Shown: in pieces, positions 1-5,985 of the stretch
How the letters are laid out: the number at the start of each line of letters is the position of its first letter
Numbering within the stretch: position 1 is the first letter of the stretch
DNA from: CAZIWJ01 sp964542855
Lineage (GTDB): Bacteria; Bacteroidota; Bacteroidia; Cytophagales; Cyclobacteriaceae
Direction: 5' to 3'
Assembly (NCBI GenBank): GCA_964542855.1
Contig: CAZIWJ010000167.1
Location: forward strand, 1-7,961
Length of the DNA stretch: 7,961 bases
Notes under the pieces: model-generated
What the model was told of the DNA's origin: nothing
Database searches by the model: none
Seen by the model: the letters and a program-made list of their open reading frames with translations, nothing else
Position numbers and translations under genes: made by a program

Positions 1-1
1 A

Positions 2-85
2 GGATACCGGGCAGGCAAAATATTGCAGGAAAACCAGCCGGGCTTAGCCCCGTTCGTGCCATACCAGTACCGATTAACGGTGTAA
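2..85 (+). CDS. 3' end of an unidentified plus-strand gene (partial)
   Basis: An open frame enters from the left edge and ends at a TAA at 83-85, giving 27 C-terminal residues that finish in PYQYRLTV. The composition (mixed charged, Gln, Tyr and Pro residues) looks like ordinary protein, better than the other frames. A hairpin followed by a T run begins 7 bases after the stop, which fits a gene end. I do not recognise the family. The alternative is that this is a chance open frame; a minus-strand frame starting at an ATG near 61-63 is also open to the edge but looks less protein-like. Only the flanking sequence can settle it. Confidence 0.5.
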   Translation, partial: GYRAGKILQENQPGLAPFVPYQYRLTV

Positions 86-91
86 AGCCCA

Positions 92-126
92 GGCAACCTC
101 CTTGCAGGTTGCTGAACTACCTTTTT
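92..126 (+). terminator. Candidate intrinsic terminator
   Basis: GCAACCT (93-99) and AGGTTGC (106-112) form a perfect 7-bp stem with a 6-base loop, extended by a G-T pair. A run of five T follows at 122-126, about nine bases after the stem, which is further than ideal. It sits just after the partial gene's stop codon and could end its transcript. On the opposite strand there is no T run. Confidence 0.45.
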
Positions 127-291
127 ATTACCTTACTATTGTAAGCAAACCGTTCTATTGAAAAACTGAAGCACTTTGAGCATTGTAAAAACAGGGTATG
201 CATAATAGTTTCAATGCTTTTTTCGCTAATTGGAAAAAAATTATGAACATAACAGGGTTAGGGTTACTGTACTGCAGGGACAAATTCTTGC

Positions 292-1053
292 TCAGTTGGG
301 AGTAATGTCATTAAGAGTGAATTCCTGGCTTACAACTTCGTTGCTGGTGTTGCCGCTTCGGTCTTTGATGCGCACGCGCAATCGCAAGGTATCGTTTCGG
401 AACAGCTGGAGGTAGGCAGCCGAGGGCCCCCGGTAGTTGATAAATCCTTCCAGCGGCCGCCCGTTATCGAACTCATTTTTTTCTTTTAGGTTAATAAAAC
501 GGCCGTAGGTTGGCGTGGGCTGACACAGGCGATCGAGGAAATCGAAAGTTTCAAACATACCGTTTTCTTTCACTTCAATATCTGCAAGAAAGTTATAGTA
601 ATCTTCATTTATCCTCGAGTATAGCGTATCATTGATTTCCGTTTGCCCTATCTGGGTAAAAAAGGTGTAAAATTTACAGGTGAAATCGGGCAGGGTATCG
701 TAACGGGGAGAAAACCGGTCTTTAAAAGTAAGCAGGTTTTCTGCAATGGCAGGCTCGCTTTTAACGGCTTCACTGCTTACAAAGCGCTGGCCAAGCGTAT
801 CGTAGAAAAAAAAGTTATTGAAAGGGGGCGCTGTTTCGTCAGGTGCCAGGCCAAGGTCGCCGTTGCCGTCTCGAAATGATACACGGATAAAAAGCGTATC
901 GAATGTACCAAACTCAGATCCTTCCCCGGGAATAAACCGAACCTGTTCAAAACTGATTTCAGGAACGTTACTAAAGTTGTCGGGTGGGGGGTTACAGCCC
1001 CAGAAAAGGCCAACAATGAGAATTAGAGAGGTATATCGTTTCATTAACTTCAT
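292..1053 (-). CDS. Predicted outer-envelope lipoprotein, DGDGDLGL-type, function unknown
   Basis: This is a 253-residue protein. A short basic start and hydrophobic stretch (residues 1-19) end in GLFWGC, so Cys20 is the likely lipidated residue; the lipobox is loose but acceptable for Bacteroidetes. A segment near residues 55-70 reads IRVSFRDGNGDLGL, an Asp/Gly motif I recall from small secreted Bacteroidetes lipoproteins. A second similar strand, RIKDRSGNTSNEVV, lies near residues 225-238, so the protein may consist of two or more Ig-like beta units whose Asp-rich loops could hold calcium (inference). The frame stays open to a start at 1158, but that would put 35 non-signal residues before the signal peptide. 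The ATG at 1053 follows an AGGAG 12 bases upstream; a second ATG at 1044 is also possible. It stands alone, with no same-strand partner within the window. No enzymatic motif is visible. Confidence 0.85.
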   Translation of the reverse strand: MKLMKRYTSLILIVGLFWGCNPPPDNFSNVPEISFEQVRFIPGEGSEFGTFDTLFIRVSFRDGNGDLGLAPDETAPPFNNFFFYDTLGQRFVSSEAVKSEPAIAENLLTFKDRFSPRYDTLPDFTCKFYTFFTQIGQTEINDTLYSRINEDYYNFLADIEVKENGMFETFDFLDRLCQPTPTYGRFINLKEKNEFDNGRPLEGFINYRGPSAAYLQLFRNDTLRLRVRIKDRSGNTSNEVVSQEFTLNDITPN

Positions 1054-1447
1054 CAGTATTAATAACTCCTGCATCTTTAGCTGTAGTATGCTATCCGGTA
1101 ATAAAAAATTTTGAGTATCGGGAGAATGCTTACATTCGTGGCTATTAAATTCTTTCATCGTACTTGCTCTACAATCAGCTAAACTATTTAAGGAAAAGAG
1201 GCCGTAAACATGGTAAAAGTTATACTTTAAAAGTAAAAATGAATACGTTAAGGTGTTATTTGGCAGTAGCTGATTATTTTGAGTTTTAACAGGAAACAGA
1301 ATAATAAGGCCAAAAGTTGACCGTTTTCAACCTGTAACTCTAAAAGTTTTATTTAAAAAGAATTAATCGGGATCCAGAAAAAGCCCGCCGGTTTGTACGG
1401 GTTCTGGCAGAACATTACACCGCGCTGTCGGGTTTAAACCAGTAGCA
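1054..1447. other. Non-coding stretch between two divergent lipoprotein genes
   Basis: I find no convincing gene here; reading frames are short and AT-rich. It must hold the leader and promoter of the minus-strand lipoprotein gene, but I see no clear TAnnTTTG box for it; TAACTTTTA and TACTTTTA on the minus strand near 1214-1235 are the nearest matches and lack a good -33 partner. A 13-bp palindrome lies at 1223-1235 (TACTTTAAAAGTA), with a further GTAAAAGT copy at 1213-1220. A short inverted repeat GTTGA/TCAAC lies near 1316-1331. Confidence 0.5.
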
Positions 1448-1478
1448 TTTGATTAGCGGTTTAATATCATTATTTTTG
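1448..1478 (+). promoter_or_regulatory. Bacteroidetes-type sigma-70 promoter for the 41-residue lipoprotein
   Basis: TTTG at 1448-1451 (-33 box) is followed by a 19-bp spacer and TATTTTTG at 1471-1478 (-7 box). Both boxes match the established Bacteroidetes consensus TTTG, 19-21 bp, TAnnTTTG exactly. Transcription would begin around 1484, leaving a leader of about 20 bases before the ATG at 1505. Confidence 0.8.
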
Positions 1479-1504
1479 TAATCGTGTTTAAAAAATTACT
1501 AGTC

Positions 1505-1630
1505 ATGAAGTTAAAAGTTATTGTATTTGCCGCACTGGTTTTCGTTGTATCTGCCTGTACTCAAACCACCTGCCCTACGTACACCCAGGATATGACCAAG
1601 CAGAAAGAGAAAAAAGAAATTAACAGTTAG
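1505..1630 (+). CDS. Tiny 41-residue lipoprotein with CPTY motif
   Basis: The ORF encodes 41 residues. Residues 1-17 are a signal peptide (MKLKVIVFAALVFVVSA) ending in the lipobox VSAC, so Cys18 should be lipidated. The mature peptide is only 24 residues: TQTTCPTYTQDM followed by a Lys/Glu-rich tail. A second Cys (residue 23) sits in CPTY, a motif I recall in very small Cytophagales lipoproteins of unknown role. A canonical promoter lies 27 bp upstream. Its TAG stop overlaps the stop of the convergent response regulator by four bases (1627-1630), so any terminator would have to lie inside that gene. It is easily missed by gene callers because of its length; promoter plus lipobox make it convincing. 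Confidence 0.8.
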   Translation: MKLKVIVFAALVFVVSACTQTTCPTYTQDMTKQKEKKEINS

Positions 1631-2784
1631 TTCACTGCGTAAACTTTCACATCTTCGGCGGAAATTTTTCCATCGCACATAATTACCAGTCTCTCCACAA
1701 CATTTCTAAGTTCCCTTATATTGCCTGTCCAGTTTCTTTGCTGTAGGGCCACAAGTGCATCTTCCGATATTTCCTTAACCGGGTTGTTGTATTCTTCGGC
1801 AATCTGGTTCAAAAAGTAATCGGTTAAAACTGGAATATCATCCTTGCGTTCATCGAGTGAGGGCACCTTGATAATAATTACTCCCAGCCGGTGGTAAAGA
1901 TCTTCCCGGAAATTTCCTTTACGGATTTCCTCTTTCAGGTCTTTATTAGTTGCTGCAATAACGCGCACATCCACATTAATGGCTTTATCGCCCCCAACCC
2001 GGCTAATTTTATGTTCCTGCAGGGCGCGCAGCACCTTAGCCTGGGCCGACAGGCTCATGTCTCCCACCTCGTCTAGAAATAACGTGCCACCGTTGGCAAG
2101 TTCAAACTTGCCTTTTTTCTGTTTTACGGCCGAGGTAAACGATCCTTTTTCGTGACCGAACAGTTCGCTTTCAATTAATTCTGAAGGAATGGCAGCGCAG
2201 TTAACTTCAACCAGTGAAGCACCGGACCGCTGGCTGCTGGCGTGAAGCCATTTGGCAACCAGTTCTTTTCCCGTTCCGTTCGGTCCGGTAATCAATACCC
2301 GGGCTTCGGTAGGAGCTACCTTTTCAATGGTTTGTTTAACTGCTTCCACGGCCGCTGATTCGCCCACGATATCTACCACACCGGTTACCTTTTTACGCAG
2401 CACCCTGGTTTCTTCTACCAGGTCGGATTTATCGAGAGCGTTTTTCAGGGTTACCAGCAGGCGGTTCAGGTCGGGTGGCTTCTGAATGAAATCGTATGCA
2501 CCCATTTTGGTAGCTTCTACGGCTGTTTCTATGTTTCCGTGGGCGGAAACCATAATAAACTGGGCACCAACGCCCGATTCCACAGCTTTCTGTAATACCT
2601 CGATCCCGTCCATCTTCGGCATTTTGATGTCGCAAAGCACCAGGTCGTATGGGTTGCTTTTTAGTTGTTTAAGTCCGTCTTCTCCATCAACGGCTTCATC
2701 TACCTGGTATTTTTCGTATTCCAGTATTTCGCGTAGCGAACTGCGGATGGCTTTTTCGTCGTCAATTATCAGAACTTTGGTCAT
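1627..2784 (-). CDS. Sigma-54-type response regulator (receiver + AAA+) lacking the Fis HTH domain
   Basis: A 385-residue NtrC-class protein. Residues 1-115 are a receiver domain: acidic pair D8/D9, phosphoacceptor D52 in LCDIKMPKMDG, S80 and K102. Residues about 138-370 are a sigma-54 activator AAA+ ATPase: Walker A GPNGTGKE (167-174), the sigma-54-contact loop as GSFTSA (214-219) where GAFTGA is usual, Walker B GGTLFLDE (232-239), arginine-finger region FREDLYHRL (292-300) and sensor II GNIRELRN (354-361). The protein stops about 15 residues after the AAA+ domain, at DVKVYAVN, so the C-terminal Fis-type helix-turn-helix of classical NtrC is absent. The natural stop shows no sign of a frameshift. 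Such HTH-less versions occur in Bacteroidetes. The frame is open further upstream, but the ATG at 2784 begins the receiver exactly (MTKVLIIDDE) and any extension would enter the RNase P terminator. No histidine kinase is adjacent. Confidence 0.93.
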   Translation of the reverse strand: MTKVLIIDDEKAIRSSLREILEYEKYQVDEAVDGEDGLKQLKSNPYDLVLCDIKMPKMDGIEVLQKAVESGVGAQFIMVSAHGNIETAVEATKMGAYDFIQKPPDLNRLLVTLKNALDKSDLVEETRVLRKKVTGVVDIVGESAAVEAVKQTIEKVAPTEARVLITGPNGTGKELVAKWLHASSQRSGASLVEVNCAAIPSELIESELFGHEKGSFTSAVKQKKGKFELANGGTLFLDEVGDMSLSAQAKVLRALQEHKISRVGGDKAINVDVRVIAATNKDLKEEIRKGNFREDLYHRLGVIIIKVPSLDERKDDIPVLTDYFLNQIAEEYNNPVKEISEDALVALQQRNWTGNIRELRNVVERLVIMCDGKISAEDVKVYAVN

Positions 2785-2802
2785 AGTGCAGGGTGCAAAG
2801 TC

Positions 2803-2823
2803 AAAAAAAGAAAAAAACAAGCC
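2803..2823 (-). terminator. rnpB: U-rich tail ending the RNase P RNA transcript
   Basis: On the minus strand the 3' half of helix P1 (GGCTTG, 2823-2818) is followed directly by T7, one C, and T7 (2817-2803). P1 plus this tract resembles an intrinsic terminator, except that P1 closes the whole RNA rather than a small hairpin. The response-regulator ATG lies only 19 bases beyond. Confidence 0.5.
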
Positions 2824-3138
2824 GGTAAGCCGGGTTCTGTGCTATGTACAGTTACATAGGTCTTATCATTTATCTGGGGCTAAAGTTACCTTTAACCTCT
2901 ATCAATCTACCCACCGGCATCGGACGAGCAGCCCTCAGGCACCGGTATATTTGATCTTTCAACCCGTAAGGTTTACCCTGCCGTACCAGTCGCCTGGCAC
3001 GCGGTGAGCTCTTACCTCGCCTTTTCACCCTTATCATGCCGGGGCATGACGGTTTATTTTCTGTGGCACTGGCTGTATACCGGTTGTTTCCAATCGGTAC
3101 CCTTCCGGTTAGGAAGTACGGTGCTCTGCGTTGCCCGG

Positions 3139-3169
3139 ACTTTCCTCACCTGCAGGTGCACTGCAGGAG
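3139..3169. repeat. 31-bp direct duplication, left copy (assembly overlap)
   Basis: These 31 bases directly before the N run are identical to 3270-3300 directly after it. The segment includes the 12-bp palindrome CACCTGCAGGTG (3147-3158) and the P3 hairpin of RNase P RNA. It is best read as one true copy represented twice at abutting contig ends. Confidence 0.9.
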
Positions 3170-3269
3170 NNNNNNNNNNNNNNNNNNNNNNNNNNNNNNN
3201 NNNNNNNNNNNNNNNNNNNNNNNNNNNNNNNNNNNNNNNNNNNNNNNNNNNNNNNNNNNNNNNNNNNNN
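3170..3269. other. Assembly gap, exactly 100 N
   Basis: This is a placeholder gap of exactly 100 N within rnpB. Because of the 31-bp duplication on both sides and the restored RNA length, the real distance is probably negative (overlap) and no sequence is missing. Confidence 0.95.
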
Positions 3270-3300
3270 ACTTTCCTCACCTGCAGGTGCACTGCAGGAG
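3270..3300. repeat. 31-bp direct duplication, right copy (assembly overlap)
   Basis: Identical to 3139-3169, starting at the first base after the N run. Continuing from here to 3318 gives the 5' end of RNase P RNA (P1 and P2). Confidence 0.9.
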
Positions 3301-3332
3301 CGATAAGATGGCTTGCTTAAATGTGTTAAACG

Positions 3333-3364
3333 TAAAAGTAGCTGAATAGTACAGATTTATTCAA
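3333..3364 (-). promoter_or_regulatory. Possible promoter of rnpB
   Basis: On the minus strand TACTTTTA (3340-3333) matches the Bacteroidetes -7 box TAnnTTTG except for the last base, and TTG (3364-3362) lies 21 bp upstream. The predicted 5' end of RNase P RNA (about 3318) is roughly 15 bases downstream of the box, somewhat far, so the true start could lie a few bases before P1. Confidence 0.4.
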
Positions 3365-3402
3365 TAATTCTGCTGGTTAGGAAGTTTAGTATTGAAAAAA
3401 AA

Positions 3403-3810
3403 TTAATAAACGTCAAGCCCGGTTAATTTTAGTTCCCAGGCATCCGCACGCTGGGCCACTTCGGTAATCATTTTCTTCAGGATGGTATTATCGTAAACGT
3501 CTACGTCAACTACTGGTATGCTGGCAACAATTTTTACGAAGCCATCGGCCAGGGTAAACTTGGCGTAGCTCATAAAATTATTTTCCATCATCAGTTCCTG
3601 TGCATTAATATCTTCGGTATAAGAGCACACTTTTGAACTGAAGCGAATTACTTTATCGTGGATAAGGTCGCTGAAGTAAACATTACCCAGTATGGTCTGG
3701 TATCTTCCATCACCCAGCGGGACGATAATAACTGAATTCGATTGGTCATACTCAGAAAATCGTCCGCCTATCTCTTCTGAAAGGCTCTCCATGTAATCTG
3801 TCAGATTCAT
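3403..3810 (-). CDS. Small cytosolic protein of unknown function, possibly YbjN/type III chaperone-like fold
   Basis: The protein has 135 residues from the ATG at 3810. The frame is open to a TTG at 3858, but the ATG gives a compact start (MNLTDYMESLSEEIG). There is no signal peptide or membrane segment. The pattern is an N-terminal amphipathic helix, then alternating beta strands (SNSVIIVPLGDGRYQTILG, 25-42; KVIRFSSKVCSY, 53-64), a central helix, two further strands (YAKFTLADGFVKIVASIPV, 82-100), and a C-terminal helix ending WELKLTGLDVY. That order resembles the YbjN/type III secretion chaperone fold, and I recall similar uncharacterised Cytophagales proteins, but the assignment is inference. 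It lies 197 bp downstream of batC on the same strand and 84 bp before rnpB. A T9 run follows its stop without an obvious hairpin. Confidence 0.75.
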   Translation of the reverse strand: MNLTDYMESLSEEIGGRFSEYDQSNSVIIVPLGDGRYQTILGNVYFSDLIHDKVIRFSSKVCSYTEDINAQELMMENNFMSYAKFTLADGFVKIVASIPVVDVDVYDNTILKKMITEVAQRADAWELKLTGLDVY

Positions 3811-4007
3811 TCCTTTTGCTATTTTGGTTGAAGTTTTCAGAATTCTAAAGTAGGGCAAAAAGGAATAGAATACGGTGAAATAGGGTAGGCTAAACTTACA
3901 GTGTAATATAAGAGGGGCATAAAATACCCTTCTTTACCGGGTTTGAAGGCACCTGGCAAACTGGAAAAACGAAACCCACTGACCGTCAGGCCCGGGCAAT
4001 GTGCTTA

Positions 4008-4817
4008 TTACCAGTCGGGCTTATTGCGATCTCTGGGTTTGGTGGGTTTACGAACATTCTGCTGAATGTACTGAATTTCATTATTACGCATTGCCTCCAG
4101 GATCATACGTGCATTTTCTATGCTCATATCCATTTCAGACAGCCTTTCTTCCAGTGAGGGGGGCGGGGTTTCCTGCGATTCCTGCTCTTTGTTTTCCTGT
4201 TGTTCCTGTTGTTCCTGTTCTTGCTCGCTCTGTTCCTGCTCGCCGTTATTTTGTTGTTGTTCCTGTTCCTGCTTTTCCTGATCTTGCTGTTGCTGCTCTT
4301 CGTCCGATTCCGATTGCTGCTGGTCCTGGTTCTTACCTTGCTGATCGTTCTGCTGGTTGTTCTGCTGCTGTTGTTGCTGATCTTGCTGCTGTTTTAGCTT
4401 TTTAACCAGTTCGTAATTGTAGCGGGCTTCTTCATTAGTAGGGTCGGCCAGCAACGCATTTTTAAAGGAAAGCAGCGATTCTTCCAGTTTATTACTTTGC
4501 TTATTGATTACTCCTAGCTGGTTATAAGCCTGCGAACGAATATTTTTAGGATCGGCCAGAGCCAGTTTATTGTAATAGCGCCGGGCTGAAGTTGTGTCGT
4601 TTGTACGGTACAATGCATTAGCCATATTCATTAGTACCTGCTCGTCATTTATACCGAGGGTATCGATCAGGGCCCGGTAACAGTTAATGGCCTGTTCGTA
4701 GTTTTCGTCAGATACTGCCTGTGCAGCCTCTTTTTTAAGCCGGTTCGATTCGGCAATTTTGTTAATTCCTCCGCCCACGCCGGCGATGACTACAAAAATA
4801 ATAACTAACTGTTTCAT
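4008..4817 (-). CDS. batC: BatC-like TPR protein with long Gln/Glu-rich linker
   Basis: The protein has 269 residues. Residues 1-18 are hydrophobic (MKQLVIIFVVIAGVGGG), a signal peptide or membrane anchor that would place the rest in the periplasm. Residues about 24-130 form three TPR units, the clearest being AYNQLGVINKQSNKLEESLL with a following ALLADPTN (97-128). Residues 143-212 are almost pure Gln, Glu, Asn and Asp. A short structured tail (221-269) follows, with ENARMILEAMRNNEIQYIQQ and a basic end, KPTKPRDRNKPDW, a tail I recall as conserved in BatC proteins. The ATG overlaps the TGA of the VWA gene (ATGA, 4814-4817), so the two are translationally coupled. In Bacteroides fragilis the Bat locus has been linked to aerotolerance; the molecular role is unclear. 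Confidence 0.88.
   Translation of the reverse strand: MKQLVIIFVVIAGVGGGINKIAESNRLKKEAAQAVSDENYEQAINCYRALIDTLGINDEQVLMNMANALYRTNDTTSARRYYNKLALADPKNIRSQAYNQLGVINKQSNKLEESLLSFKNALLADPTNEEARYNYELVKKLKQQQDQQQQQQNNQQNDQQGKNQDQQQSESDEEQQQQDQEKQEQEQQQNNGEQEQSEQEQEQQEQQENKEQESQETPPPSLEERLSEMDMSIENARMILEAMRNNEIQYIQQNVRKPTKPRDRNKPDW
4182..4391 (-). repeat. Low-complexity CAG/CAA/GAA tract encoding the Q/E-rich linker
   Basis: About 210 bp of degenerate CAG, CAA, GAA and AAC triplets encode residues 143-212 of the TPR protein. The codons are mixed rather than a pure triplet run, which reduces slippage but still makes length variation between strains likely. On the other strand it yields spurious Leu-rich open frames. 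Confidence 0.8.
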
Positions 4818-5782
4818 AACTTTACTACCCTAAAACGGATGATCTGATCTATTACAATTAGTAACAAAGCTGCCGCCAGAAAGTACTCGTATTTATTGGC
4901 CGAAACATCTATTTGCCGGGTATCCTGCAATTTTCCTTCCACTCTTGAAATGGTATTAATTAAACGGGCCATATCGTTCTGACGATCGCTAATTTCAAAA
5001 TACTTTCCGCCGGTTTTACTGGCAATATTCTTCAGCGAAGATGAAGATAATTTAGTAGTTACTTCATTACCATCATTATCGATTTTGGGGCGCCCTCTAA
5101 CCAGGATATTACTTCCTTTTTCTGTTCCCACGCCCAGGGTGAATACGTTTATATTGTTTTGTTTTACGCGCTCTATTACCTCTTCGGTGCGGGTGCTGAA
5201 ATCTTCGCCGTCACTGATTAGTAATATAAGCTTGGCACTTTGCTGATTACTGTTTTCCTTTTCCTCTTCCGAATCCAGTTTATCAATGGCCATTTCCAGC
5301 GAATTGGCAAAATTAGTTCCGGCATTTGGTACTAACCCGGTATGCAGCGTAGAGGTAAAGAGAGTGAGGGCCCCCTGATCGTAAGTAAGCGGGCACTGCA
5401 CGAACGCTTCAGAGGAAAAAATAATTAACCCTATTTTATCGCCGGCAAAGGTGTCGATAAGTTCCTTCAATTCATACTTCACTTTCTCCAGTCGGCTGGG
5501 CTGTACGTCGCGAGCGTTCATCGACTGCGAAAGGTCGAGTACAATTAGGATATCTTTTCCCACAGCCTGTATTTCGCGAGAAGTATTACCAAACAGTGGT
5601 CCGAGCAAGGCTGTTAGCAACAGGGCAAATGCCAGGGTGCGCAGTACAGCTTTAGTGACAATCCGGTTAAAGCTCACCTTTAATACCCGGTTTATCCGGA
5701 TCATCCGGAGCAGGTAAAATAGATATCCGACAATAAAAATACCAGTAAATACAATTTCTTCAATACCAAATGACTGGTACAT
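4814..5782 (-). CDS. batB: BatB-like membrane VWA-domain protein
   Basis: The protein has 322 residues. Membrane segments lie near residues 10-28, 46-64 and, at the C-terminus, 299-315, leaving a VWA domain (about 77-285) outside the membrane. The metal-dependent adhesion site is complete: DLSQS (D83, S85, S87), T156 in AGTNF, and D191 in SDGED. The stretch NARDVQPSRLEKVK (89-102) is typical of Bat proteins. Length and layout fit BatB; BatA is a close paralogue and cannot be fully excluded. It overlaps the downstream TPR gene by four bases. The usual partners (MoxR ATPase, DUF58 protein, BatA, BatD, BatE) are not next to it: upstream are tRNA genes on the opposite strand. The intact metal site argues for a functional protein that binds partners, presumably including BatC. 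Confidence 0.9.
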   Translation of the reverse strand: MYQSFGIEEIVFTGIFIVGYLFYLLRMIRINRVLKVSFNRIVTKAVLRTLAFALLLTALLGPLFGNTSREIQAVGKDILIVLDLSQSMNARDVQPSRLEKVKYELKELIDTFAGDKIGLIIFSSEAFVQCPLTYDQGALTLFTSTLHTGLVPNAGTNFANSLEMAIDKLDSEEEKENSNQQSAKLILLISDGEDFSTRTEEVIERVKQNNINVFTLGVGTEKGSNILVRGRPKIDNDGNEVTTKLSSSSLKNIASKTGGKYFEISDRQNDMARLINTISRVEGKLQDTRQIDVSANKYEYFLAAALLLIVIDQIIRFRVVKL

Positions 5783-5830
5783 ACCAACGGGGTTACATTT
5801 ATGGTTTCCTGTGTACTGCTAACGATAATA

Positions 5831-5855
5831 ACCAGGCTAGTGGTTGAAAACCAGC
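5831..5855. repeat. Interleaved short inverted repeats upstream of batB
   Basis: ACCA (5831-5834), TGGTT (5841-5845) and AACCA (5849-5853) are arranged so that the middle element can pair with either side. This lies about 50-75 bases upstream of the batB start. It may be an operator or a leader structure, but could equally be chance. Confidence 0.25.
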
Positions 5856-5934
5856 ACAAATTACACAATAAGAACTTCTAAATTAGCCTGATCGTATTCA
5901 GGAATCAAGCTGATTTTAAAAAACGATTAATTGG

Positions 5935-5967
5935 TTTGGTAAAAAGGAAATTGATATGCTATATTTG
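5935..5967 (+). promoter_or_regulatory. Bacteroidetes-type promoter of the tRNA pair
   Basis: TTTG (5935-5938), a 21-bp spacer, and TATATTTG (5960-5967) match the TTTG / TAnnTTTG consensus exactly. Transcription would begin near 5973, about 13 bases before tRNA-Ser. Confidence 0.75.
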
Positions 5968-5985
5968 CAATCCTCTTAGGGAAAA

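Larger units (their letters stand above)
2818..3318 (-). ncRNA. rnpB: RNase P RNA (bacterial type A), interrupted by an assembly gap
   Basis: This is the catalytic RNA of RNase P, which trims the 5' leaders of tRNA precursors. On the minus strand the universally conserved elements appear in order: GAGGAAAGTCCGGGC (P3/P4 junction, 3147-3133), ACAGAAAATAAACCG, TAAGGGTGAAAAGGCG, GGTAAGAGCTCACCG, CAGGGTAAAC, CAAATA, AGATAAATGAT and, near the 3' end, ACAGAACCCGGCTTA. P1 pairs AAGCAAGCC (3318-3310) with GGCTTGTTT (2823-2815); P2 pairs TCTTATC with GATAAGA; P3 is the hairpin CCTGCAG/CTGCAGG. A run of 100 N falls inside P3, bordered by an exact 31-bp duplication. Removing the N and one copy gives about 370 nt, the normal length for type A. 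The GGU of P15 expected to bind tRNA CCA is present (GCCGGTGGGTAGAT region). Confidence 0.95.

Noticed and set aside
255..266. GGGTTAGGGTTA resembling a telomere repeat
   Set aside because: Less than two units in AT-rich intergenic DNA; chance is enough.
2486..3007. Long plus-strand open frame of 173 codons
   Set aside because: It covers the complement of the response regulator's receiver and part of RNase P RNA and shows no protein family pattern.
3139..3300. Two identical 31-bp units separated by 100 bases as a CRISPR or target-site duplication
   Set aside because: The spacer is an N placeholder and both copies belong to the P3 region of RNase P RNA; an assembly overlap explains it.
3979..3997. 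Palindromes CTGACCGTCAG and GCCCGGGC as a terminator after batC
   Set aside because: The first has a one-base loop and the second no loop; neither is a usable hairpin directly before a T run.
4200..4397. Plus-strand Leu/Val-rich open frame resembling a membrane peptide
   Set aside because: It is the complement of the CAG/CAA/GAA-rich linker of batC; the hydrophobicity follows from reading that low-complexity DNA backwards.
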